Source: Stentor coeruleus (taxonomy: Eukaryota; Ciliophora; Heterotrichea; Heterotrichida; Stentoridae). From it: a stretch of 64,000 bases of DNA. How positions within the stretch are numbered: position 1 is the stretch's first letter; each line of letters opens with the position of its first letter. Location: contig MPUH01000330.1 in the NCBI GenBank assembly GCA_001970955.1, positions 1 to 64,000 on the forward strand. Direction: 5' to 3'. The translations under genes and the position numbers were made by a program. Shown here in pieces: positions 10,716 through 21,718 of the stretch. A model generated the notes under the pieces. The model did no database searches and was not told where the DNA came from. It saw only the letters and a list, made by a program, of their open reading frames with translations.

Positions 10716-11270
10716 TTAATTTGCGAACTTCTTAGTCATGATATTGTAGAAGTCTTCAAAGCTAACTTGTCCATCATTATCTGAGTCACCCTTTCTAATA
10801 AGATCAAGTAATTCTTCATCATCACAGGTTTCACCAAGATCTCTAGCAATCTTCTTTAGGTTTTTAATATTGATATACCCAGTATGATCAATATCGAATA
10901 AAGCAAAGATACTACGGATTTCTTCTTTGGTGTCGTGATCAGTCATTTGGCTACTCATCATATTTAAGAATTCTTCAAAGTCAATAGCTCCTGAGCCATC
11001 TTTGTCTAGCTCATTGACCACATGGAACAAAGTTGCATTTTTGGCTTCAAAGCCTAAGCTGACCATAGCGGATTTTAATTCCCTTGGCTCAACAGTGCCT
11101 GAGCCATCGCTATCAAATAAATCAAAAGCTTCCTTTATTTCTTCAATGTCATCTTCAGTCAACCCTGGTCTAACAAAGTCAAGTGCATTGAAAGGACCTC
11201 CAGGTCTTCTCATCTTTGGTAATTCTTTAGCTGCTGCTGGTTTGGCAGGACCACCTCTAAGTTGACTCAT
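10716..11270 (-). CDS. centrin-family EF-hand protein
   Basis: A 184-aa protein with four EF-hands at residues 53-64 ([12 protein letters not shown]), 89-100 ([12 protein letters not shown]), 126-137 ([12 protein letters not shown]) and 162-173 ([12 protein letters not shown]). Hands 1 and 2 are canonical. Hand 3 ends in Asn instead of Glu and probably binds calcium weakly, and hand 4 has Asp at position 12. The [20 protein letters not shown] lead-in is typical of centrins. Compared with usual centrins (about 170 aa) it has a longer, basic, Ala/Pro-rich head. Centrins act at basal bodies and in calcium-driven contractile fibres, both prominent in heterotrichs. Calmodulin is excluded by the head and the lead-in motif. 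Confidence 0.9.
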   Translation of the reverse strand: MSQLRGGPAKPAAAKELPKMRRPGGPFNALDFVRPGLTEDDIEEIKEAFDLFDSDGSGTVEPRELKSAMVSLGFEAKNATLFHVVNELDKDGSGAIDFEEFLNMMSSQMTDHDTKEEIRSIFALFDIDHTGYINIKNLKKIARDLGETCDDEELLDLIRKGDSDNDGQVSFEDFYNIMTKKFAN

Positions 11271-12251
11271 TTATATTTATAAGACCATTAATCCTAGCCA
11301 TGAAAAATTTAAATTTTGAATAGCTTTTTTTTTAACACAAGGCAAATCAGACTGTGCTATTTAGAGATATAAGGGGATATTTGGATTTATGAAGATATGA
11401 TAAGTTTGGAATGTAAGGTTGATTTGGAAATGATTGTTTTGTATAGGATGATATGGAAATTATGATGAGGGTTTTGGTAGAATATAAAGATAAGGGGGTT
11501 GAAGTGTTGAAGATTTAAAGCGATGATGATGAAAATGAAGATTGAAGATTGGGAAGATGCGAGGTTTGATGTTAGGATGATTGGGAAGTTTATGTTTTTT
11601 GAGTTTTGAGATGGCAGGTTATAGGAGGAGAGGAATAAAGTAGGGAAATTGGATAAGTGAGAATTAGGCTGATAATGCGAGAATTTGTAAAATAGGTTAA
11701 GGTGGTAGAGGGTTAAGGTTTTAAAGGTGATTGCGAAATAAAAGCTTTGAATTTGGTTTTAAAATATTATAGCATAAAAGGATAGAAAATATTATACTTT
11801 AGTGAAGTGGGGGTAGATAAGAATATTTTATGATTTTAATTGATACTAGGATTGGAAAAGTATTGAAAAATTTTTAGTTTTATTTTGGTGAATGTTTGGA
11901 TAGGCTATTTTGATTGAATTTTGGTTATGATAATTCAAGTTAATTTTTAAGTATTTATTTTTGTTTTTTGCTAAAAGAATGATTAGTTTATTAGATTATT
12001 TGAAATAGATGTCAGATTTATTTTCGATTTTGTTTTTTTGGTTAAAATAGATGTAAGTATTTTAAGATAATTTTATTGTTGAATTGTATCTGATTTTGCT
12101 GAGAAAAAATATAATTTTTAGTGGGAAAATTTATACAAAATATCACAAACTATATCTTTATTATCTCTAAAATATTCATATAATAAATCTTTATAAAATC
12201 ATATCTTGATTTATATAATTTTTTTATTAGTCTAAATGGTGTAATATAATT
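11271..12251. promoter_or_regulatory. divergent intergenic region, no gene seen
   Basis: It lies between the centrin start (minus) and the DUSP-protein start (plus). The part next to centrin is C-depleted on the + strand, that is G-depleted on the sense strand of centrin: 11401-11520 has no C. I see no open frame, repeat or RNA gene. Confidence 0.5.
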
Positions 12252-13154
12252 ATGGGGTTTATCAAAATAACAAACACAGAAGAAAAAGTGCTAGTTGAAA
12301 GTTTAATGAAAGAAGATGTTCTAAGTTGTTGTGAGACCGCGTTTATGGTTACTAATTCATGGTGGAAAGAATGGGAAAGTTATGCTACATACAACACAGA
12401 AAAACCATCAAACATGAGAAATTACAATTTACTGAAAGGTTTTGAAATAATTGCAAAGGACTACAAACTCTTACCCACTGCAGTTTGGGAAATTTTCAAA
12501 AACCTCTACGATTATCAACCTGAAGTTGAAGTTTTCATCATAGACAAAAATCCTGACTTCTACCCAGCAAATCTTTACATAAAACTTCCTAACACCAAAA
12601 GAGCCGATATGAATCTTATTTCTCTAAAAATCACAGTAGGCCAACTGAAAAAGTACATTTTTGCAAAATATAACTATGGAACAGAAATTGTAAATATGCC
12701 TATAACAGCTAAATCAAGTGTTGGGTCAATGAATATGAAAACTCTTAATGAAGATGATGTTCTTCAAAATGTTGGGATATGCAGCGGGTGGTATATTTGT
12801 TTTGGAAATGATGAAGATCAAAAAACTTTATATCAAGAAGGAGATACTGATAGTTATGCTTTAGTTGCTATACAAAATGAAGATTATTCAGCTTTTGCAC
12901 CAGTTTGTGAAAATCAACAAGGGACTAATCCTGGGTTTAAGTTTGTTGGTCCTTTACCGTATACTGATATGAATAATTATAACCCTTATGAAAATGTTGA
13001 AGTTTATAGTAATGAAGAGAAAGAAAAGGCTATTGATGCTATTGTCACAACTTTGCATAGAGATAAGACGCAAATTGGCAATAAAACTCTGGAGGAAATT
13101 GAAAACATTGTTGACAATATTTTAGACACCTTTGATAATTTCTGCATTGAATAG
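12252..13154 (+). CDS. stand-alone DUSP-Ubl protein
   Basis: A 300-aa protein. Residues about 10-95 resemble the DUSP domain of ubiquitin-specific proteases: a tryptophan-rich VTNSWWKEWESY motif, then YKLLPTAVWEIFKNLY where USP4/USP15 have YILLPTEGWNKLVSWY. Residues about 93-190 resemble the ubiquitin-like domain that follows DUSP in that family. The catalytic UCH domain, with its Cys and His boxes, is missing. The rest (about 190-300) is acidic and ends in a helical segment. It may be an adaptor that binds partners of ubiquitin proteases; that is inference. It could instead be the front half of a split protease, but no UCH domain lies downstream in this window. Confidence 0.7.
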   Translation: MGFIKITNTEEKVLVESLMKEDVLSCCETAFMVTNSWWKEWESYATYNTEKPSNMRNYNLLKGFEIIAKDYKLLPTAVWEIFKNLYDYQPEVEVFIIDKNPDFYPANLYIKLPNTKRADMNLISLKITVGQLKKYIFAKYNYGTEIVNMPITAKSSVGSMNMKTLNEDDVLQNVGICSGWYICFGNDEDQKTLYQEGDTDSYALVAIQNEDYSAFAPVCENQQGTNPGFKFVGPLPYTDMNNYNPYENVEVYSNEEKEKAIDAIVTTLHRDKTQIGNKTLEEIENIVDNILDTFDNFCIE

Positions 13155-13845
13155 CTTAGGTTATATAAGTATTAGGGTTTATTTACATTATAAGATTCTC
13201 TGAATAATTATTAAGATTTAATTATATAAAAATATAATCAAAAAGGATATAAATAAAAATTAAATGTCTTGAACTTTCACCATCTCTGCAATGTCAGGGA
13301 GGATATTCACCCAATATTAAACCCAAGACATAAAAGCCTACTTACAAAAAATTGATTTTTCATAAACATAAACTCTAATTCCTGTTTTTAATCTTATAAC
13401 ATAAATCCTCATGGTAATACTCTCACATGTGATTCCTGTAAAAACATCCAAATTTTTTAATTCGAAAATTGTTATTCCTAAAATACAAAAAAATATTCCC
13501 AATGATCATTCAACCTCATAAGAACTTTGGCATTAATAATAACAAAAGAATTCCAAATGGCATTAAGCTAACTTTCTAAAAAAACTGCAACAAATTCAAC
13601 TTTGGCTTCTGACAAACTTCCAACAAATTTTCAGTCTCCAGTACTCAATAGCATCATCCCAATAATTTTCTCCCTAAACCCAGAAACAGATTTTACTTAT
13701 CAATAAAATTCCAAAACCAAAACATTTTATTTTACTAAAAAGTGTTAGCCTAACTATTTATTTCCCCTACATCTACATCTAAGCCAATAAAAAATCATTT
13801 CTCCTAACTTTTTTAATGATGAAATAATAAAATCCAAAATCCTTT
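13155..13845. other. convergent intergenic region with possible folded RNA
   Basis: It lies between the 3' ends of the DUSP and ATP12 genes, which is unusually long for a convergent spacer here (others are 5-95 bp). It is G-poor on the + strand. It contains nested inverted repeats at 13264-13331 and the palindrome TCACATGTGA at 13423-13432. No open frame is convincing. Confidence 0.5.
13264..13331. repeat. nested inverted repeats, possible structured RNA
   Basis: ATGTCTTG (13264-13271) pairs perfectly with CAAGACAT (13324-13331). Inside lie two smaller hairpins: TCTCTG with CAGGGA (13283-13288 / 13295-13300, one G-U) and ATATT with AATAT (13303-13307 / 13313-13317). Together they make a small three-way junction. 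It lacks tRNA boxes and may be chance in AT-rich DNA. Confidence 0.3.
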
Positions 13846-14604
13846 TTAAATAGATTTAAGACAAACTAAGTTCCTTGCAGCAGCCAAAGATATTTCAGTA
13901 TAGCTCTGATCAAGGTCATGATGTCCTTCAACTAATCCATTAGTTTCAATCTGCTTAAGTTCTTCAATTCTCGCAACATAGCAAGCTTTAGGTATATCAA
14001 TAACCCCTGATAATAAACTTTCAGCAATACTTAAACTTTTACTAACACTAGCAGCAGACTCAAGAGCAACAATATGAAAATTGTCGAGTTTTTCAAAATT
14101 ATTTCTGACTTCATTAACAATTGATGAAGGGAAATTTGGTGCTTCTATACCTATATATAAATGACCTAAACAATGAGGTAACTCAAGGCCGAATTTATTT
14201 TTCATATGATCAAGTATAGGTTTCATAATAATATCATCCTCTGAATCTCTAAAGCTGTATAACTATTACCATATAGAATCAGTTTGTAAAAAAGACATAG
14301 CTCGGTCTATTAGTATTGGCTTTATTCCTGATTTATCAAGATCAGTAGCAGTAGTTACAAGTTGATTCTATATATAAAGTACTAATGGCATAGTAAAAAG
14401 CTTTATGTAAACATTTTGCATATCCCATTCACTTGCTACAGCTAAAGCTAATAAATGATTAGGAAGGATTATTGGAGTTCCTGTTGGGGTTTTCAAAATT
14501 CTGTTATCGAGGAGGATTTGATACCCTTGGTTATGAGACTTGATTGATGCTTTTCTATAGAACTTCTTGATGCTGGATTTATCGGATGATATTTTCCTAA
14601 GCAT
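13846..14604 (-). CDS. ATP12: ATP12-family F1-ATPase assembly chaperone (three exons)
   Basis: The exons are 14604-14383, 14367-14270 and 14254-13846, giving 242 aa after removal of two 15-nt introns. The N-terminal part matches ATP12: KKFYRKASI, then LLDNRILKTPTG and LALAVASEWDMQ, equivalent to LDHRKLKTP and AIAVATEWDSQ in ATPAF2. Across the first splice the alignment continues with IKLFTMPL then NQLVTTA. Across the second, DSIC then FRDSEDD aligns with DTICYRVEEPE. ATP12 binds the F1 alpha subunit in the mitochondrial matrix during ATP synthase assembly. The basic Ser/Lys-rich N-terminus may serve for import, but the presequence is short. Read without splicing it would look like two unrelated small genes. 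Confidence 0.9.
14255..14269 (-). other. 15-nt intron 2 of ATP12
   Basis: The sense strand reads GTAATAGTTATACAG. Its removal joins ...DSI-C-FRDSEDD in frame. A is at position 10. Confidence 0.88.
14368..14382 (-). other. 15-nt intron 1 of ATP12
   Basis: The sense strand reads GTACTTTATATATAG; retention would give an in-frame TAG. A is at position 10. Splicing restores the ATP12 alignment. Confidence 0.88.
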
Positions 14605-14751
14605 ATTTGTTAGAGAAAAGGCTTATGTCAAGATGAAAGGAAGTTTGATTTTTTTATAACTTATAAGAAATTATTGAATTTTAAGTTAACTTATACTTAG
14701 CTTATAGGATTATATAATAAATTTGTGTATGGGGTTTAATTAAAATATATA
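14605..14751. promoter_or_regulatory. 147-bp divergent promoter region
   Basis: The ATP12 start (14604, minus) and the DUF3228 start (14752, plus) are only 147 bp apart, so both promoters and 5' leaders must fit here. No distinct motif can be named. Confidence 0.45.
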
Positions 14752-15339
14752 ATGAACTTGTCTGTGGTCATTGATCCTTTTTGTTTTAGACAGTTTAGAC
14801 ATGGAGGATCACCATATATAGCTTATGATATGCAAGAGTTTCTTAAACGTATAAACAGTTTATATAACCCTACAGAATTACAGCCAGGTTATGATTATTT
14901 TTGCAAGCATATGTTTGTTGAGAATTTTACTGATACAAAAGTTGGGGCTATAGAAATTACTGATAGCAATAGGCATCTTCTAAAAAGTGCATATGAAGCT
15001 AGAACAGAAAAAGAACTTCCGGTACTTGTGAGATGGTTTGCTAAAGAAGATTTTGGGGAAATCCCAAAAGCAAAGTTTTTAGATATAATTTTGTATTCTT
15101 ATCAACAGATTCAAGCAGAAAATCAAGCTAGAGGTGAAGTTGATCCAGTAAATGGAGTTTATGAATGGGGCATTGTTGGAATTAAAGCACAAGATGAACC
15201 ACATGAATTACCGATGCAACCTATAACTGTGATGAGAAATGCACTTGGTAAAGAAGAAGGGGGTTCTGGAGTACCTATGAACAGGGAGAAATATTTAGAA
15301 AGTGTTGCTTATTGGTCATCTCATGCACTTATTAAGTAA
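14752..15339 (+). CDS. DUF3228-family conserved protein
   Basis: A 195-aa single-domain protein. It shows the family blocks I remember for DUF3228: an N-terminal DPF...RQF element, GYDYFCKHMFVENFT, KVGAIEIT, NRHLLKSAYEAR, ELPVLVRWF and PKAKFLDIILYS, then a C-terminal EWGIVGIKAQDEP segment with the bulk of the conserved charged residues. The family is found in algae, protists and some bacteria; its function is unknown. The protein has no signal peptide or membrane segment. The start is the first ATG after a G-poor leader shared with ATP12. Confidence 0.75.
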   Translation: MNLSVVIDPFCFRQFRHGGSPYIAYDMQEFLKRINSLYNPTELQPGYDYFCKHMFVENFTDTKVGAIEITDSNRHLLKSAYEARTEKELPVLVRWFAKEDFGEIPKAKFLDIILYSYQQIQAENQARGEVDPVNGVYEWGIVGIKAQDEPHELPMQPITVMRNALGKEEGGSGVPMNREKYLESVAYWSSHALIK

Positions 15340-17299
15340 TTTTTATAGTTTTGAAGTAGATTTTTGTTTTTTTGGAATTAATTTGTTAGATCAAGTGAAA
15401 TTATATAGTTCGGGATTTGCAATTTTTTTTTTTGGGATTTGGAAGTGTGGATTAGAGGTTTTATTAATGGAATGATATTATAAAATTGAGTTTTTTTTAT
15501 GTTTGGTTTATTATTAGGATTAGATTTTAAACGAATTTTGATTTTGTTAGGAAATGATTGATATGATTATTTTAATTAATAATAATCTAAAAACTTTTAG
15601 ATAACTATTTTTAGCTTGAATACAAATAGATCTTCACATGTTCTGCTGTAGTGAAATATTTTTTATGACAATTGAGAATATTCATCAAAATGGGATGTAT
15701 TGAGGTTCGATCTTACAGTGATTCTTTGAATTAAAGATGTTGAAATACACAGTGTAATAAAAAAAAATTAAGTATACTATTCATTTAAATATGCTATTCA
15801 GAGCCCAATCTGAAAACTAAAGAACTACATAAAAAGTTATTAAATAACTATTTCTATACATCAATCAAAGAATAATTTTGTCTATCTGATATTCCCATAC
15901 AAAAGACACAATATTTATAAAACAAAATTAAATCTCTATTCTCAAATCATAATATTTTAATAATTTACTCGATCTGCAACTTTTGTTCTTAAAAAAACTA
16001 TACTTTTCTTATTCTCAGCGTAAAATTGCAGTTATTTTTACATAATTTAATTCACTTACAATTCTCATCTACTTCTTTACCTAAATTCCAACTATTTAAA
16101 TATTATCTTAATAACTCTTTAAATTATTACTTATGATTATATACGATTTATTTACATAATGTGCACTTGCATACTCCATTTGCATATTTTTTTTAAGTAC
16201 TGACAATTTGTAAGTATTATATACATGAAATTTAAAAACAATAGAAAAAGAATGATGCTCATCAACAAAAAAAAAATTGGTTATTATTTACTATTTATCC
16301 AAAGATAGAGTAAGTACTTGGCGACTCAACTTCGTGGACAACAATTTTATAACTAATATGCATTTTTGGTTGGTTTTCATATACTAAAGGTATACTCAAA
16401 TGCATGTTTGTAGCTTTTGTCTCAGATTTTTTTTATAGTTTTGGACCTACTTCCTGCACATCCCATTATTTTTATAAGCTTTTTATATCATATATGGCAA
16501 TTTTTTAAAGTTGTATTGAATGATTATGTTGAAAAATTTGTGTTGAAAGTATTGAATTATAATATTGGGATTTAGTTATAAGTATTTTGTATTTGGTTCT
16601 TATTATTAATCTAATTTAGTTGTGTTTAAGAGAAATAAGCTATTATGTATTGGTGTAATATTTTAATACTAGTCAAATCTTTCCAGAAAATTTAAAAAAA
16701 ATCAACAAAAAAATCACCTAAAAAGATTCCAAAAAACTTTTCAACCTAAATCAATCATGCTTATCAAGAAATTCAGTCTCAATGGTTGCTTTTCCTACAT
16801 AAATATTTTTTTTACTATAATCCTTGATTTTTCGATTTTTTTAAAAGCTAAGCTCATATCAAAGTGGTGTATTGAGTAAAAGCATAAGAAGAATGAGTAA
16901 ATTATAGTTTATAGTAATAAAATTCTAAGTTTTAATAAAAATGCTCCTTGTTCAAAAAGAAAAGTATCAATTGTTAATAATACTGTTAATAATAAAAGAT
17001 AAGTATATAAATGCATATATAAAGTAATGAAATACATAATATAATATCATTACTTCAAAAAAAAAATCAATAAGTAATAACAATAATCAAGAGAAATCAA
17101 ATTCTTATATATAAAAATAAGTTTACTTATATAGTTTAAATAAACCCTTGTAAAAAGTTAAATATTTTATCAAATATCAAAAAAAAACATACATTTTTAT
17201 TATTATACAATTATATTTCCATCATTTTTATCGATTTATTTTTCACATCACCATTTTATCTTTCCTATCTTTTCCCACATAAACTTTCATTAAACATAC
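15340..17299. other. long convergent intergenic region, no gene seen
   Basis: Nearly 2 kb of AT-rich DNA between the 3' ends of the DUF3228 gene and the 1472-aa gene. Short homopolymer runs are common, and there is a small inverted pair around 16358-16405 (ATGCATTT / AAATGCAT). I found no open frame with domain content, no tRNA boxes and no repeat pair. Confidence 0.55.
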
Positions 17300-20200
17300 T
17301 TAAATTTCACTAAGATTTCTAATTAAAGTGTTTTTCTGTCTTTTTTTATCTCTAGGGTTTAATGTCTGCATGCTGTTGCCAAGTTTTTTAAGAAAATTTT
17401 GCGTTTCAATCGAATCTTTCGGCAAACCAATCCATTTAAAGAACTCTTTAACCAATCCTGAGTATGAGTCAATTTTTTTCCCTGATTCTTGTTTAAGTAT
17501 ATCAGAAGATATCAAAGTTATTGTCACAAGTGATTCTTTAAAATCTGCAATATTAATTCCAGGTTGGTTAGCTTTGGATTTTATTATTTGTTTATAAATT
17601 CTCAAAATATCATCACTAGTTACTAAAACCGGGACAATAGGAAATTGTGTTGAGAATTTGTTGAAACCTGGCATTGATAACCATGTAGCATCTGTTGCTG
17701 ATATTGGGTTTTGTTTACAATAGTAATTAAATGTTGTTTCGATTCCAGGTAAATATTCATTAAGAAACTTTTTGACATCAGGGTCACTCATTGCGATAGA
17801 AATTTGTTCTTTGTCGCTTTTTTCTTTTGATACAACTTGTTTTGAATTTTGGATTTTTTTCATAAGGAGAAGTCTTTGGTTTATTTTTTTTTCTGCTGAT
17901 GATTTTATTTGCAATTCTTGGCTTATAGCATCAGTTTGTTTTTTTTTAGTTTTTTCAGCGAGAAGTTCTAGTATTTTTTTTTTCTCATTTTTAAGGAACT
18001 CTTCTCTTTCTTTTTTCTTTTTTTCATTTTTTCTTTCTTGGGATTGTTTTTCTTCTTGCGATTTTTTAGACTCTTCAATATCTTTTTTGTTTTTGTATTC
18101 TTTGATTTTGGTTTCGATTTCAATTTTTTGGAGCATTTTAGCTTCTTTTTCCTTTTTCTTGCGTAGATCTTCAGCTTCTTGGTCGATTTTTTTATTTTTT
18201 TCTTCTTCATGGAGCATTTTTTCTTTTTCACTTCGGGCTTTAGCAAGTTCTGCTTCGACTATTTTTTTGCGAAGAAGTCTTTGCGCTTCATGTTTTTGCT
18301 TATCAGCCAAATCCTGTTCATACTCAAAAGTCCTCTGCTGTATCACTTTATTAGAAATTGTTCCTGCAGGTCTTGGATTTCTACTAATAACCGTAAAAGA
18401 TCCTTTATCCACACTATAAATCAAATCATCTACAACCCTTCCACATTCAATAAGCACATCATTTGAAAACACAGTTGAAAGATTTGAAATCTCTAATTTA
18501 ATGCCTGGGGTGAAATTTAAATATGTAGGTAATGGTTGAATCTTATATGCTGCTTTATTTGTAGGAACACCTAATCTTACCCCAACTTTATCTTGAGTTT
18601 CCATTTGTGGTTTATTAAGTACACCTTTAACAAAAGTCAAGTTTATAACACTAGTAACAGGAGATAAAAAATGAACTTGGAAATTCTTAAACAAAATATC
18701 ATCTAATATTTGTACAGCAGCTTTATGTGAAGGTTTAAAAAACTTAGGTACTTTATAGCTTATAACCACATCTTTTTCTTTAACTTTTATAAACCCTTCA
18801 GGAAGAGATAAGTCAGGATTAGATTTTATTTTATCATTTAGAGCTTTTAATACATCTTTATCCCCAACTCCATAATCAGGTTCTGTGAAATAGTAAACTG
18901 GAATAACTTTTGCAGGAGATTCTTGAAAATGTTTCATTAACATCATAAGACTAATACCTAATGGGTAATCATATGTAGTATTTTTTCCTTTAGAATATAT
19001 AAAGCTGGATATATAATAAACTAGTTGTGGGAAATAATCGAATTCAATAGCAGGAAGTTTGGTTTTTTGATAAAACCATGATATAACTTTTCTTAAGTCT
19101 TCAGTGCTGAGCATTTGATTTCCAATCCCATGTTCTCTCATCATTTTCGATATTTCTGACTCGCTTATTGATGACTTTTTTTCTGACAAAGCTTCAAATG
19201 GGGCTTTAAGGCTGAATTTGTTGTTTTTAAACCCTGAGTTGGAATAATGAGAAAAAAGACCTTTTAAGATCCTTCGGTATTTTCTTAATAAAATCAATAT
19301 GATTTCTTGTTCCTCTGAGGTTTCTTCTTCAATTATGACTAGTGGGAAATCAACTGTAAAAACTGCTTCTTTGACAATCATAGCTTGAGAAGAGCTGATA
19401 TTACTATCTACTCCATGTAATACTCTTTTTTGTTCTAAGACTTCTTTAAGTTTTATTTTTTGTCTTTCATCATTAGCTCTTCTTAATGCCGATTGACTTT
19501 TATCTCTTTTTTGTTTTTCAATCCTAGAACTCTTCACACGCTCTATATCCCTCATTGCTCTACTTTTTGATGTATTTCCTGATATTACCGATACAGTTCC
19601 TTTATTTCCTTCTGATATCAAAGATGCACTTTTAGGTGCGATACTTGAAGAACTCCTCCTAACCACATCTACAATCATATGTCCAGATTCATAATTTTCA
19701 ATCATTGACCCAGCATCTCCAACTGTATTCAAAAGAGCTCTTATAATCTTCAAACTAGACCCTGTAATGTTTTTAAGCTCCATATGTGCCCCAAGAAGCA
19801 TTTGTGCAATTTCTACATTAAGTTCATAATCTCTCAATTGCATTATTTTTTCCACAATTGTAAAAAATAATTTCTTATAATAAGAAAACGATTTCTTTTC
19901 CTCAATCTCCTCTCTTGTAACATTTTCCCTTACAGGTACTCTAGGTTTAGAACTTATTTTTGAATAAATAAGCTTTAATCCAACATTTAAAAACTTCAAA
20001 ACAAACTCTTGAATCGCTTTGTTGTCTATAAGCCTTCCAACCATAAGTACAATAACTAACTCAGCAGAACTTGAATATATAACATCATTATAATAAATAC
20101 GCCCAAGGAAATCTATAACAATAATCGCATCTTTAATTGTAAGTTTTGGATGCCTTGCTATAGCAACATAAAAGTCGAAATCTGAAGTGTTACATTTTAT

Positions 20201-21718
20201 CTTATTGCTTATTGAAGCTTGTTTAATATAAGGTTCTAAAAGGATGTTTAAAGGTAATGATGGGATTTCTTCTAAAGACATTAAGAAATTATTGAGAATA
20301 AACTCACGAATTCTATCATTAGAAAAGTTTTCTACAAGGGCAAAAGTAAGGGTTTTATATATAATAGCAGCATATGAGTTTTTTTGTTTTGAAAAAACAC
20401 TAAGTAAATAAAAAAGTCTCCCGTAGCAGATAACTTTGAGGATTCTAGACTTTTCTCTACAGGCTCTTTTTATGACGGTTAAAATACTGTTTGCTGAGTC
20501 TTCATGTTTTTCTATATATGCTGAGAACTTAGCCCAAACATCGCATAAGAAACCTAAAGCTTGGACGCGGTTGTTACTAGCACCAGAATCATCGGTTTCA
20601 GCTTGTCTTAACCCGAATTCAACCCAATAATCAATTAAACCTTGTGCTTGAATATCAAAATAAGCTTTTGTGTCTTCTACTAAATACCCCCAGAATGAAC
20701 TTATAACATTGAAACACATAACAGTCTCAGGGTAATTAGTTATCATCATCTGGCCAAACACATCTTTTAAATTATCTTTACCAAACGACATCAATAATTT
20801 CATAATAAAAAACGTGACATCTTCTTTAAAAGTGTCATATGCCTTTAAAGATAAAGCAAATCCATCAATAACAAACCATTCCCAAGTATTCACATCTTTT
20901 TCTATCAAATACTTATTGATACAAACCAAACACTCACAACATTTCTGAATAACTAGATAATCCTTAGCCATAAGCCCTGATTTCACAGCTCCAAGTACCA
21001 TGGAAACTGCTCCAGTAAGCCTTTCTCTAACAATCAAATCACACAAGTGTTCAGAAAAATCAATAATTTTTTCATACCAAGATAAAATTGGTTCATATTT
21101 CCCTTTAAGTCCCTTAGTTAATAGTTGTGATAGAACTTTTCCTGATTGTGCTAATAACCCAGCTGCAACTTTTGTCGTTAATCCAAAAACTTGACAAAAA
21201 GACAATATAAGGAATTCTAAGGTACTATCACAATCTGTAAGTCTTTGATTTATATCTAATTCATCTAATAAAATTGCCCCTTCATCTAAAAACTTGTGTT
21301 TTTTTTTCCTTCTTGAAGGTTCATTTCTTGAATCTTGAATATGGTTTTCAGCAGCATACAAAGATTTTAGTATCTCAAAAATCACCCCACTGTCTCCTGC
21401 TACAACAAGGGCTTTCATGTCTGAGTCTATTTTTATATTAAACGATTCAAAGGATTTTATGATCAAATTCCAATTATAAAGCCTTGCTGCTGTTGAAGAT
21501 ATGTCTTTAAGTGAGTTTATTTCAGGTATACCTCCTGGGGATGAATCATAGTTAAGGATTCTTGAAAGCCGTTTAATTATTGGGACGAAGTACAAACCGC
21601 TTTCAAAACCTTGTGTATCGATATTGTTTAAGATGTATCTATTACCTGATTGTGTTACCCCGTGCTTAAGAATATTACATTGTTTTAACCAGTTGATTAT
21701 CTGCTCAGTAACTTCCAT
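17300..21718 (-). CDS. 1472-aa unknown protein, helical repeats plus coiled coil
   Basis: I do not recognise this protein. The N-terminal half (about 1-720) is rich in leucine-based helices and looks like an ARM/HEAT-type scaffold, without a clear named repeat. Residues about 730-790 are basic and Ser-rich. A stretch at about 800-1090 looks globular. A very highly charged Lys/Glu coiled coil follows at about 1125-1295. The last ~180 residues (after KKFLNEYLPGIETTFNYY) look globular, with an SDDILRIYKQI segment that recalls EF-hand-like helical modules. No transmembrane segment or enzyme motif is visible. A large cytoskeletal or ciliary scaffold is possible, but this is only inferred from composition. 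Confidence 0.75.
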   Translation of the reverse strand: MEVTEQIINWLKQCNILKHGVTQSGNRYILNNIDTQGFESGLYFVPIIKRLSRILNYDSSPGGIPEINSLKDISSTAARLYNWNLIIKSFESFNIKIDSDMKALVVAGDSGVIFEILKSLYAAENHIQDSRNEPSRRKKKHKFLDEGAILLDELDINQRLTDCDSTLEFLILSFCQVFGLTTKVAAGLLAQSGKVLSQLLTKGLKGKYEPILSWYEKIIDFSEHLCDLIVRERLTGAVSMVLGAVKSGLMAKDYLVIQKCCECLVCINKYLIEKDVNTWEWFVIDGFALSLKAYDTFKEDVTFFIMKLLMSFGKDNLKDVFGQMMITNYPETVMCFNVISSFWGYLVEDTKAYFDIQAQGLIDYWVEFGLRQAETDDSGASNNRVQALGFLCDVWAKFSAYIEKHEDSANSILTVIKRACREKSRILKVICYGRLFYLLSVFSKQKNSYAAIIYKTLTFALVENFSNDRIREFILNNFLMSLEEIPSLPLNILLEPYIKQASISNKIKCNTSDFDFYVAIARHPKLTIKDAIIVIDFLGRIYYNDVIYSSSAELVIVLMVGRLIDNKAIQEFVLKFLNVGLKLIYSKISSKPRVPVRENVTREEIEEKKSFSYYKKLFFTIVEKIMQLRDYELNVEIAQMLLGAHMELKNITGSSLKIIRALLNTVGDAGSMIENYESGHMIVDVVRRSSSSIAPKSASLISEGNKGTVSVISGNTSKSRAMRDIERVKSSRIEKQKRDKSQSALRRANDERQKIKLKEVLEQKRVLHGVDSNISSSQAMIVKEAVFTVDFPLVIIEEETSEEQEIILILLRKYRRILKGLFSHYSNSGFKNNKFSLKAPFEALSEKKSSISESEISKMMREHGIGNQMLSTEDLRKVISWFYQKTKLPAIEFDYFPQLVYYISSFIYSKGKNTTYDYPLGISLMMLMKHFQESPAKVIPVYYFTEPDYGVGDKDVLKALNDKIKSNPDLSLPEGFIKVKEKDVVISYKVPKFFKPSHKAAVQILDDILFKNFQVHFLSPVTSVINLTFVKGVLNKPQMETQDKVGVRLGVPTNKAAYKIQPLPTYLNFTPGIKLEISNLSTVFSNDVLIECGRVVDDLIYSVDKGSFTVISRNPRPAGTISNKVIQQRTFEYEQDLADKQKHEAQRLLRKKIVEAELAKARSEKEKMLHEEEKNKKIDQEAEDLRKKKEKEAKMLQKIEIETKIKEYKNKKDIEESKKSQEEKQSQERKNEKKKKEREEFLKNEKKKILELLAEKTKKKQTDAISQELQIKSSAEKKINQRLLLMKKIQNSKQVVSKEKSDKEQISIAMSDPDVKKFLNEYLPGIETTFNYYCKQNPISATDATWLSMPGFNKFSTQFPIVPVLVTSDDILRIYKQIIKSKANQPGINIADFKESLVTITLISSDILKQESGKKIDSYSGLVKEFFKWIGLPKDSIETQNFLKKLGNSMQTLNPRDKKRQKNTLIRNLSEI

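Noticed and set aside
13846-14604. Two separate small genes on the minus strand
   Set aside because: They are parts of one ATP12 gene split by two 15-nt introns.
15690-15730. Possible tRNA B-box (GGTTCGATC)
   Set aside because: The flanking sequence does not form a T-stem, and no acceptor or anticodon stem can be drawn.
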